Below are positions 30,090-41,300 of a stretch of 64,000 bases of DNA, piece after piece. Every line of letters begins with the position of its first letter. The stretch's first letter is position 1. The position numbers and the translations under genes are program-made. The stretch comes from Cercis canadensis (lineage: Eukaryota; Streptophyta; Magnoliopsida; Fabales; Fabaceae), in the NCBI GenBank assembly GCA_003255065.1, contig QAOA01002417.1, positions 2,365,846-2,429,845 on the forward strand. Direction: 5' to 3'. The notes beneath the pieces are model-generated. The model was given only the letters and a program-made list of their open reading frames with translations. It did no database searches and had not been told where the DNA came from.

Positions 30090-31839
30090 CTCTACTCTTG
30101 AAGCTGTAACTCAAGATTAAGGGAACTTTGGTATGACTTGAAGAGGTTAGAGGGAAGACACAGGGAATACTATCTCTCTATTGTTCTGTATCTGTGGGAA
30201 AACGAGCAGAAAGGGATTCCATGCTGCACATACTATGTTCAATTTCTTGTTTTGCATTTGTAAACTTTTTCCAGTAATAGGCTGGGTACTAGACCATTTC
30301 AGATTCATTTCCCTGTTGTAAGCAGTTCCTAACGTGAGCTGATTTATCCCTAATCTGTAGGAAGCTAAAACGGCAAACCCTTTTGCATTTATATAGCATG
30401 TTTGGCAGACTAGTGAAGTAGTGAAAACGCGCATGCATCACAAGGAGGAGCTTCTCATTTTTGTCTCAGTATGTGCATTTTCACTTCCCACGGCCTTTCT
30501 AATGCAATGTTTGCATTTTCAATTCCATTTGTGTTTACGAAAGTTAATTTGGTTGTAGAAAATAACCTCTCAGAAATATTTTCAATAGAAAATAATTTCT
30601 TAAAAATTATTTTCACAAAAAAGCCACATACTCTAATGATTTCTAGTATTTGATTTGGTCAAGTAACTGTCTTTAAAAGATTTATGTAATTTTAAAATAA
30701 GACAGAAACTTTTGCTTTGATAAAATTTAATATACCGTAGAGGCATAGATCTATACATGTCTAAAAGAAAAAGGGAAGTTGATATAATTTATTAAATATC
30801 AGGAAAAGTTACATTATTTACTCTACTATCTATGACTATGTCAACGACCCACATTGCTTCATCCATGTATCCCCAGGCAACACCTAAGGAGCGATGATAC
30901 GGTCACTATATGCTGATGACAGGTCAATTATGGAGGCTTTTCCCTTTCTTACATCACATGACATACTATTTATACATTGGCATTTTTTACAAAAAAATAA
31001 TAACAATCTGTTTACACATTATTTAAGGCCAATTTAGGGAAAAAAAATAAATCATACATCATAATTTTATATCATTTTATACTACATTTATTAATCATAT
31101 TACAATTAATCATAAATTATGTAAGGGTAATATTTCTCACAAAAAATTTATTGGGGTGGGCTGTCTATGAATAAATCCTTGTTGCTATTTTAAAGCGCCG
31201 CCTCGAAAAAAAATAAAAAAATCCTTGTTGCTAGGAAAGATCACAAAGATTGTATTTTACTTTCTCTTCATTGGTCCATGCTTACCTGGTACTTCTCCTA
31301 TGAACTACACAAACAATTTTGTATTGCATTATCCACATGTCATAAGCAAGCTATCTGTATAATCAATTACCAATAATTTTAAGACTTCTGATGAGGAAGA
31401 AAAAGTCAACCAAGAAATTTTCAACTTAGAAGCTCTATGGTTTTTTTATGCATTTTTTTTTCTACCCAAAACCTTCATAATCCCCTCTAAAAGAAGGCAT
31501 AAAATTAAAAAAATTTAAAGGTTAGGTGGTTAATAAGACTGCTCTACATATTGCCAGGAACATGAGTAACACGGGATATTATCACCTATAAACTAAATAT
31601 GTCAAAGATTCCAAATTGCTTTCCCATCTGCATTTTCAATGAACTTACATCTGGTAATAATAACTGTCACTATACATTCTTGACTAGTAATTTTATATTG
31701 CAATACGCTTCTTCCATGTACCTTCAGCTGAATATAAATTTAGATTGATGATGTTCTACATTTATCAAGCAAAATTCTTCTCATCAGTTATTACCTATTC
31801 CAGAGGCATATGGAATGAGGTAAGGAACGAAAATAGATA
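30090..31839. other. Intergenic region between NLR 4 and NLR 5
   Basis: AT-rich, no gene seen. Holds the NLR 4 3' UTR and the NLR 5 upstream region, with W-box cores at 31404-31409 (reverse) and 31680-31685. AATCCTTGTTGCT is repeated within 60 bases around 31172-31232. Confidence 0.6.
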
Positions 31840-34686
31840 ATGGCTGCTGTTTCAGTTACCATCGTGCTAAACAAACTCCAATCCTTCCTCCAGAGTGAGT
31901 TCTTTGCTTCCTTATTCACTTATGAGGAGCAAATAGTAACTGAATTTAGTAGAGATATGTGGTCCATCAAAAACCAATTGGACCACATGAAAGCCATTCT
32001 TAGGGATGCTGATGCAAGAAATTGCACAATTACGGAAGAGCAACAGGAATGTATCAATCAAGTGCGCGATGTAGTTCACGAGGCTGAAGACTTTTTTGAT
32101 GAATTCCAACTCCAGGTTTCACTTCAACAGAGGCGAGGATTGTTATACAGTTTCCTTCATAAAATTTATCCCTTTGTGAAGAGCTTCGGAGCTCGTCATA
32201 AAGCTGCCCTTGAGATGCAAACAATCAAATTCAAAGTCAAAGATGTTTTAGAAAGATCTTCGACTTCTGGGGGCAATGTTGGTAATGAATCTGAGACAGA
32301 CACGTGGCCTGACCCTCGACAAAATGCTCTCCTTCTAGATGAACATGAGATAGTTGGTCTGGAGGAACCTAGCCAGAAGCTGATTGAATGGCTGCTCCAG
32401 GGTGGTTCTGAACTCCAAGTCGTTTCAGTTTATGGAATGGCAGGATTGGGAAAGACCACTCTGGTCAAGAAAGTGTACGACAATGAAACAGTGAAGCAAC
32501 ATTTTGAAATGCATGCTTGGGTCACTGCTTCGGAGTCAATGGACATCACACAAATCCTCAAAGAGATGATTCAACAACTCTATGGTGAAAGCAGGCGACA
32601 AGTTCCCCAAGGGCTGGAGATGATGAAGAGCCATGAGATGAAATTCAAAATTAAAGAATTCCTTTCTCAAAGCAAGACCTACATACTCGTTTTAGATGGT
32701 ATCTGGAACAGAAAAGCATGGGATGCCATTAAAAATTCACTGCCTAAGAACAGTAACGGTCGATTAATGCTCACAACACGCGACAAGGATCTAGCAGATG
32801 CTTCAATTAAACAGTTTACCGGCCATTGCTATGAGCTGGGCTTCCTATCAAGGGAAAATTCTTCAAAGCTGTTCAACAGGACAATATTTCAAGGGGACCA
32901 ATGCCATCCTGATTTTGAGGAAATTTCTAAAAATATCTTAGGCAAATGCCAGGGATTGCCACTGGCAATTGTCGCAATCAGTGGCCTTCTATTGACCAAG
33001 AACCAGCCAGAAGATTGGAGCACGATTTGTAGCAGTTTTGGCAAAGAAATTGAAAGCAATGACAAACTGGAGGACCTGAAAGGGGTACTCTTGCTGAGTT
33101 ATAATTATTTGCCAGGCTACCTAAAACCTTGTTTCCTCTATCTGAGCATCTTTCCTAAGGAAGATCCAATTGAGTGCACTAGACTAACTCGGTTATGGAT
33201 AGCAGAAGGATTTATTGTAGAAAAGGAAGGATGCACCCTGGAACAGGTTGCAGATGAATACCTCAAAGAGCTCTTGAATAGAAGCTTAATGCAAGTCGCA
33301 GAGACAACAAGTGACGGAAGAGTGAAATCATGTCGACTGCATGAGCTTCTGCGAGAGATCACCATTTCCAAATCAAGAGCTGAAAACTTTGCACTAATAG
33401 CAAGAGAACAAGCTACAGATTGGCCTGAAACAGTCCGAAGACTCTCAATACAAAGCACAATGCAACATTTACAGCCAAACAGAAATATGCCAAAACTGCG
33501 CTCACTGTTTATGTTTGGAGGGGCACAAGAGTCATCTGCAAGTACATTGTTTCCTGGGGGTTTCAGGCTGCTAAATGTGTTAGATCTCCAAGCTGCACGT
33601 TTGGAGATCTTCCCAACTGAAGTTGTAAGCCTTTTCCATTTGAAGTATCTCAGCTTCAGAGGTACCAAATTGAAAAAGATTCCAGGTTCTATCAAGAAGC
33701 TTCAAAACCTAGAGACATTAGATCTCAAGAATGCCTGTGTCACTGATTTGCCTCCTGAGATTCAGAAGCTTCGGAGACTTAAACATCTACTGGTGTACCG
33801 CTACGATGTTAAATCTTACGCACGGTTTGATGCTACGCATGGTTTTAAGGCCTCAATCAAGCTAGGATGTTTAAAGTCACTCCAGAAGCTCTGCTATGTA
33901 GAGGTAAATCAATGCAATCATGTTTTGATTACTGAGCTTGGTAAACTAAATAGCCTGACAAGGCTGGGTATTACCAAACTGAGAAAAAAAGATGGGAAGG
34001 TGTTGTGCTCTGTGATTGCAAATCTTGGGAACCTCCGAGCATTATCTGTAAGTTCAGCACAAGAACGTGAGATCATCGATCTACAAGACTTGAAAGCTCC
34101 ACCTAGGTCTCTTCAGAGGCTATATTTAACAGGACGTTTACTGGAGATACCACAGTGGATAAAGTCTCTCCAGAAACTGCAAAGGTTGTATCTGAAATGG
34201 AGTCAGCTAACTTATGATCCTCTTGATGATCTTCAAAATTTGCCCCAACTTGTTCATCTTGAATTACTTCAGGCTTTTGATGGACGTGAGTTGTGCTTTA
34301 AGGCTGACAAGTTTCCAAAGCTTAAGTTCTTGGGTCTAGATAAATTTGAAGAGCTAGTGAGCCTGAAAGTGGAGGAAGGAGCAATGCCCCTTCTTGAAAA
34401 GCTAATTATCCAGCGATGTGAGCTTATGGATGAGATGCCCTCAGGTATTGAACATCTCAGAAATCTAAAATTCCTTGAATTTTCCGGCATGCCTGATGAT
34501 TTCATAAGAAAAGTCCGCCCTCAAGAGCAAGGCAATGTTTATGAAACAATTAGACACATCCCAGAAGTGTATTCTAGCCGCTGGAAAGATGAGAGTTGGG
34601 ATCTGGAGAAACTTAACAATGAGGGGCTACCTACGCACATTGGCACTGCCATTAGAAGCCACCAAATTCGTTATTGTTGGAAATAG
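31840..34686 (+). CDS. CC-NBS-LRR disease resistance protein with altered Walker B and MHD (NLR 5)
   Basis: Intracellular immune receptor paralogue, one 948-aa exon and last of the array. The N-terminus MAAVSVTIVLNKL fits the MADA pattern less well. The coiled coil has EDFFDE at the EDVID position. The P-loop GMAGLGKTT (about 199-207) is intact. Kinase-2 reads LVLDGIW, so the second of the two conserved Walker-B acids is glycine (D286, G287). The MHD-type motif reads LHE (500-502), with glutamate for aspartate. GLPLA and RNBS-D CFLYLSIFPKED are normal. LRRs and the C-terminal SHQIRYCWK are complete. Loss of the Walker-B acid should impair ATP hydrolysis. In tomato I-2 a substitution in this motif is autoactive, so the receptor may sit in a different resting state or rely on a partner. 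It is convergent with the ATRIP gene. Confidence 0.94.
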   Translation: MAAVSVTIVLNKLQSFLQSEFFASLFTYEEQIVTEFSRDMWSIKNQLDHMKAILRDADARNCTITEEQQECINQVRDVVHEAEDFFDEFQLQVSLQQRRGLLYSFLHKIYPFVKSFGARHKAALEMQTIKFKVKDVLERSSTSGGNVGNESETDTWPDPRQNALLLDEHEIVGLEEPSQKLIEWLLQGGSELQVVSVYGMAGLGKTTLVKKVYDNETVKQHFEMHAWVTASESMDITQILKEMIQQLYGESRRQVPQGLEMMKSHEMKFKIKEFLSQSKTYILVLDGIWNRKAWDAIKNSLPKNSNGRLMLTTRDKDLADASIKQFTGHCYELGFLSRENSSKLFNRTIFQGDQCHPDFEEISKNILGKCQGLPLAIVAISGLLLTKNQPEDWSTICSSFGKEIESNDKLEDLKGVLLLSYNYLPGYLKPCFLYLSIFPKEDPIECTRLTRLWIAEGFIVEKEGCTLEQVADEYLKELLNRSLMQVAETTSDGRVKSCRLHELLREITISKSRAENFALIAREQATDWPETVRRLSIQSTMQHLQPNRNMPKLRSLFMFGGAQESSASTLFPGGFRLLNVLDLQAARLEIFPTEVVSLFHLKYLSFRGTKLKKIPGSIKKLQNLETLDLKNACVTDLPPEIQKLRRLKHLLVYRYDVKSYARFDATHGFKASIKLGCLKSLQKLCYVEVNQCNHVLITELGKLNSLTRLGITKLRKKDGKVLCSVIANLGNLRALSVSSAQEREIIDLQDLKAPPRSLQRLYLTGRLLEIPQWIKSLQKLQRLYLKWSQLTYDPLDDLQNLPQLVHLELLQAFDGRELCFKADKFPKLKFLGLDKFEELVSLKVEEGAMPLLEKLIIQRCELMDEMPSGIEHLRNLKFLEFSGMPDDFIRKVRPQEQGNVYETIRHIPEVYSSRWKDESWDLEKLNNEGLPTHIGTAIRSHQIRYCWK

Positions 34687-35349
34687 CAATTCTCGTTGCT
34701 GCTTCTCTCCATTCTTTCATATTGTGCTTTTCCATGGTGTTTACAAGTCTCATTGTAGCAAGTTCATCAAGAACCTGAATATGTTCTCACTTCTCAGCTT
34801 TAACACCTTGTTTCTTGAAACACCCTTTATCACATGACATGATACCAATTTGCCAAGGTTGGCACCTCCATAATAAGCCATTAGCCCCCGAGCTAAATAT
34901 TAATCCCATTGTCTCTGTAACAGAATTAGCTGGAGTAAGATTTTAGTATATTTATATTTCATGTCCTCGTCTTGAAATGGTAATAAGAGTTGTTATGCCC
35001 CATTAGAAATGAAGAAACCCAGGGGAGTGTTCTCACACATATATACAAACAAGATGAATTTGGCAATCCTCGGATGTAACGAAGTATGGGTTTTCGCCAA
35101 AAATCGATATGTTAAACTCAAGCACTAAGAAGCTTTCCAATTATAAAAAAATTAAATACGATATCATATGTCATTCCAATTAAAAAATAATAATTCCCTT
35201 ACAGTACAATTTCAAGCTTGTGTCATCCTCCAAAAACTAGCGGGCCTATGCTGCCCACCTGCTTCGCACCGTTCTGATGGCAGTTCCTACAAAACTGGAT
35301 TTAATACATGCATATATACAAAAAAAATTGAACGGTGGTAGAGGACATT
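34687..35349. other. Short intergenic region between NLR 5 and ATRIP
   Basis: The 3' UTRs of two convergent genes are expected here. No other feature is seen. Confidence 0.6.
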
Positions 35350-38300
35350 TCATGGTAAGTCATCTCCTAAGTATGTGAATATCCTTTTCTTGAACACACG
35401 AGCAAGTTCAATTATTTCAGTTTCTCTTATATGCTTCACCATGCTATCACGCTGCTCAATTTTGTCACCTTTCCGAGACAATCTGTTTGCAACATCAATT
35501 GTCAAACTGGCCATATCCCTAGTATTCGTTAGACCTCGTAAGACAGTGGCAGAGTATGAAGGACTAGACACTAGTCTGTTAAGTAGTATCAGTATCTCCC
35601 GTATCAGAAATGTCCTGACAACAAATTACTCAGACTATAAGAATCGTAGAAAATCATAGGCTGCATACATGTGAAAATGCAAATGAAAGAATAAAACTGA
35701 GGGCAGGAATTTCAACAATCGCACAACCTCAAAATCACCTTACCGTCTATGGATAAGAGCAACAAGAAATGTAGACTTGGATTATTTATAAAAAAAAAGC
35801 GAGGGATAAACAATTTTGAAGATCATATCCAGACAGTCCAGAGTTATTACCTCTCACTGAAAATTTCTGGCAGCTCCTCACATGCTCCAGCTTCTAGGTC
35901 TAATTCTGACACCAGTACTTGCAAAATCAGCATAAGGTAATTTACCCCTCTAGAGAGCCTACGACCAACAAGAATTTCAAAGCCAGATTTTCCAGATGAT
36001 GCAAGGAATGCCAGCACAAGAATAGCATTTCTACATAGTTTCAACTCCTGAAATTGCAATCAACTAAATTTTAAGTAGATAATATATTGTAATACATTCA
36101 AGTTTTTTTTTTTTTTTTCATACTAGAGCAGGTGACTACATTTCTATAAATGATGAATGCCCCTTAACAGTTAACTATCACTAAAAATATAAAGCTCCCA
36201 GTGCAAAAGGAGAGGGTACCCCTGTTTCATGGTCCATTCACTTCAGAATCAACCAATCAGTTCCAATCATGCGACTACATGGCTGATAGAAACCTACACA
36301 TAATTTCTTTAGATGATGCTCATATTTTAAAGAATATTTTGCTGACCCTGGAGTTGATTTGAGATAAGATTGCACACTTGGCCTCTCTTTGGTGCTATGT
36401 TTATGGTCTTTTCAAGGGAGTTTCCCTTTCAGATACCCAGAGGGACTGAAAAACTTTGTCACAATGATTTTCCTGTGTGTTTCTGTTTCTTCTTTTTTTT
36501 TCTTTTTTTTTTCTTCTTTTTGGTTTCTGTTCCGGAGGATACCTTTATTATTGCATGCATTTCCTCATCTTAATGAAATTTCTTTTTCTATCAAAATAAT
36601 AATAATAATAATACAATGATGAACCAGCCAGAGACAAAATTTATGCCCCCGCCCCATTAGGGAGGAAGCAATGCATCAATTATGGAAACAATAGGCCAAC
36701 ATGATATAGTAAATGATGGCTGCAGAGCTGTAAAAAAATCTTGACATAGGTAAAAGTTGACCCAATATCACTCCATAGATGCATCTGGACAACCCAAAAT
36801 ACCTTCTCATTCTTTTTACCCTTTTTTCATGTCAACAGATTAAGAAGTAGAGGCCACCAGTCAAGTGATTCCAGGATATCTTATCATGCTGTGTTTGCCA
36901 ATAATTAATAATAACAACGCTAGTTGTAATTTGGTATATTGAAATAATTCACAAAAAAATTAGTCCCTTCATTAGTAAACCTACCTGTAAACCACTTCCA
37001 TGGGATACTATGCAATCTGCCAAGCCTTGGAGAATAATACTGAATTTTTGAAGATCAGTTGCAGAAGCATTGTCATCTGTAGCACTAGTACCCTCCCACT
37101 CTTTGCAACCACAGCAAAATGCAACCAATATTTTTGGACCTTTAATACATAGAAACAAAACTATTTACAAATTAATTTTTTTACAGAAAGAAAAAGAAAA
37201 ACCCATTGTTGGGATAGGATGCAAGGAAGGCACAACAGGTCCATACTCCTGGAATCTAAATCGTGGATCATACACAAGCAAGCAGATAAGTATGGCATGC
37301 TAAGGTTTAGCATCCTGAGAAGGTATTTGAAGGTTTCAGCTAAACTTAAGTTAATGACCTCCATATTGAGCTTGCCAACAAGAAGGATCAGATTATCATT
37401 ACCCGCATTAAAAGTAGCAGCATTGTGAAATTGGATTTAAATATATCATATGCTACACCGGCACTAATAGATCTTATTAATTGAAGCTAAATGGTATGAG
37501 CATTGAATTAAATACTGAGGTGTGCACTTCATTATTATGTCCACAAAGGGACAGCTCAATAATAGAGCACCAGATACTCCATAGGAGAGGTCCCCCCCCC
37601 CCACCCCCCCTTCTCTGCGGCCCCAAATGATAAAAAGAGAATAGCTTTTCTATAAATTGTTTTCATCCAGAGTCAATTACTTTTCCTTAAATTCAGCTAT
37701 GCAAAATGTAACTTAAGTGAGATCAACTTATCAACAAAAGGCAAAAGAAGGAAAAGATACATCACAGAAGTGAGATATCAAGTCTTTGTATGAGAATCAC
37801 AAAAGCTATCAAAAAGGAGAGTGATGGCGGCAAATTATGTAGCATTCAATGAAATATAAAATGCTAAATTGGTGCAAACTTACAATTTAGTAGTAGATAA
37901 AGAAGTCTCAGAGCATGTCTTTTCACTTGCAACCCAGCATCCTTTTTAAGCAATTGTGAAATGGTTTCAAATACCATTTTCTGGCCAACCCTATATGACC
38001 ACAACACTTAGCATAAAGTATTTCATATAAGTTCATTAAAACTTTTAACAGAAGGAACTACTTAAAAGCTTACCGCTCCCTCTCAATGTAAGGATTACTT
38101 CTAAGGAGAATTATATTCAAGATGGACACTGCCTCTGCTCTCACGTTTTCTTCTGTGATCCTCATAACAATATGATGCATCATTTCGAAAAGACAAACAA
38201 ATTTTACATGAGGTAGCAAGCCATTCTGATGGCTCCAGTGCTCTTTTTTGCTTGGCATTTCTGCATTGGAGTACCTCAGCTGAACCTGATTGCAGCCTGC

Positions 38301-41300
38301 ATTAGATGTCTGGTCCCTGCTCACACAGAAGAGCTTTCCATCTTTTGCACCTTCTAGTCCACAAGAATCCAAAACATCGTTCCCAGAGCATCCTTCAACG
38401 ATGACACTGTCCCTGAGCAGAGTGCACTGGAAAGATCAAATCAAAAGTTCATAAGAACAGGAATGTGGCAAAAAGGAAATGAAGAAAAGGTAATTTCACA
38501 CAGCATAAAGCACATCCACCAGATCATAACCTATCCTAGTTGTTAGAATATTAGCTGTAAATACTAGTTATTATAGCATATATTTAGGCTTGTAATTAGC
38601 TTATGATTAGGCCCAAGATTAGGCCCATTATTGCTGTACAGTTAGTATAAATAATAGCTGTGAGAAGCTAGTCTCACAATCTTTCCACTAATTCTCACAC
38701 TAGTTTTCCCTAGAACAAGGTAGAGAAAAGGAATAGAACGCAATAAAATTAGAGCAAATATTTTACATTTTTCATTGATTTTATAATATCAATTCAAAGA
38801 AGGAAGACAAATATTTTATCCCCAAGCAGCATTTTCTACAAGCAGCACAAGTAGCCAATTGCTAACTAAAGATGTTGACAAAATCCACAACCACCATTAT
38901 TAACCAACAGGTAGTCCGAGCAAAGAGAGAGACAGAGGAAGAAATCCTGCCTTCTCTACATTTATCATGTTCTTTTCTAAGCAATTCTCACTGACAGGAA
39001 CAAGAACTGAACCAATTTACAAGTGAGGAATCAATTGTTCAAGAACATCATTTCCCAAACTGGAGAATAAATATTAGTTTCTTATTTTATTACTTGTTAT
39101 CTGCATAAGCATAAATACACTTGTTCTCTATTGTGGTAATTTAGACATATTTGACCAGATATTGCCACTTTTTGGATAAAGTGACCGTTTGGGTACCAAT
39201 CGATGATATCTGATAAAACTTAAGAAGCACCAGACTGACCCAATGTCAAGATAAAATGTATATATGATCTCAAAGATAGAACAGGATATCCAATTGCTCA
39301 ACTGGAAAAGCATANGGCTTTCGGTTAGAGGAAAAGAGGGGCTGCTCATGTGAGTGGGGTAGTACTTAAGGAAGAAAATAGAGAAGCAGAGGTAGGGTTG
39401 TTTTTGAGTATTAGTCTTGACAGAGAATTCATTTCTCTGAGGAGCTTGAGGCTCTGGGCCATTGTAGTTAATCCTTTGAATTGAATAACACTGCTGAGTA
39501 TTTTATTCTATTCCTGGGGTATCTATCTCTGGATTTTCTGATTAATTTCTGGGTTCCTAACAGTGACCGTTTGGGTACCAATCGATGATATCTGATAAAA
39601 CTTAAGAAGCACCAGACTGACCCAATGTCAAGATAAAATGTATATATGATCTCAAAGATAGAACAGGATATCCAATTGCTCAACTGGAAAAGCATATTTA
39701 TTTAAATGGGTTACAAAGAAATGGAAAACTGAAATAATTAGGCTCTTCAAGTTCTATAACATATTCAGCAACTCTAAAATTTTATTAATCCTCCTGCTTG
39801 AGAGTTACCCACTTTTCCTAAAACTAGTCAAATTCTGCTAAGTTGTCATAGTATACAATGCAATCAGCAGACAATATAAAAGTGTTTGTATCAATCTCAT
39901 GAATTCCCCTTACGAGCAGTATTAACCAATAAAATCAGTTTTTAATGGCCCTGGTATCATTTGAATCTTTCTTTTAACATTTATGAAAATATTAGTATAA
40001 AAAAAATATATATATAAATACCATGAAAATAAGCAACCCAAATTCAATCAAACACAAGAACACGTATCCCTAAATAAGGTATACCTTCTTCCATAATTCT
40101 TTTCCAATTCCAACAAGTGCTTCAGAAAAGCATGCAATATACATAGAGAGCTGTGGACAATAACTACCTGTGCTAGAAAGAATAAATTTGTCAGCAAATG
40201 ATATAATATTAAAAAATAATAAAAGGAAAAGAACACCTAATAGTCATCTCGCCTATAAGTGGGTGAGTTTATCGAGAGGCAAGGAATACTGGATCCTTTA
40301 AACGATCCCCCACATTGCTAACAATATATGTTAAGACCTGCAATCCCTATTAAACCAGCTAAGTACCTGAACATATGTCCGCAGATCTACTGCCTATGTA
40401 AGGAAGATGAATTACCCACACATTGCTAAAAAAAATAAAATTAAAATTAAACATTTATTCATAGTTTAGTCTAGAAGTCTCACATTTTCAAGACCACAGA
40501 GATCAAGTAATGGTTCAATCAAAGTTTCCAACATATCTGTTCCATCAGCTATCTGCAAAAAAAAAATATATATATATATTATATTATATTAAAAAATTAA
40601 AACCGGATGATATTCAACCTCAACTACCACAACTGAAGCCAGTTAATAAGTAATAATATGGGTAAACACATAACCAATATGAGTATATCCACCACATGCA
40701 TAAACAACTCATTGTTTGAAAAGAAATACGCAAATGGATATATGAACTGCAAAATGGAAATATGCACAGTTGAACTACTACCTTTGTCAACACAAGGTAG
40801 AGATAGGACACTTTTGATGCCTCTGGAGTATGAAAACAATCCTTGAGATACTGCTGAGCTACTCCAAAAGAACTTCTATCTGTCAGTAATTCCATTGTTA
40901 TTTTAGAGGGCAAATTAATGCTCATGTGCCCAAAAAGAATATGGAAACTTCTTTGACAACCCACAAGCAACTTGGACATCACATTTCTTCCCAGCTTTGT
41001 GTCACTTGGAGAGCCCCAAATGGTCAACAACTTCTGGGAGAGGTCAAGACAAGCAGGCAGATCATCATTCAGAAAATATTGAGCTTCTTGATGACTACCT
41101 ATCTCTGTCTGAACTCCTGTAGCCTTGTAAGTTGACTTAGCTAGCACCCAGAAAAAAAAAATGGCAAATGAGCGTCAGAAATTAACAAAGAAAAACCATT
41201 CGAAAGGGGAGGATAAACTCTTCTCATTCCTCACCGGTCTGATCTTTAGAAGACACTCCACTTTGAAAATGTTTAGAGATGCAGCAATGGTCAGAAGCAA

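Noticed and set aside
31172-31232. AATCCTTGTTGCT repeated, thought to be a transposon target-site duplication
   Set aside because: The 45 bases between hold no element with terminal repeats; probably a minor slippage event.
36370-36619. Overlapping frames around a poly-T tract in ATRIP intron 10
   Set aside because: Low-complexity phenylalanine/serine runs created by the T tract.
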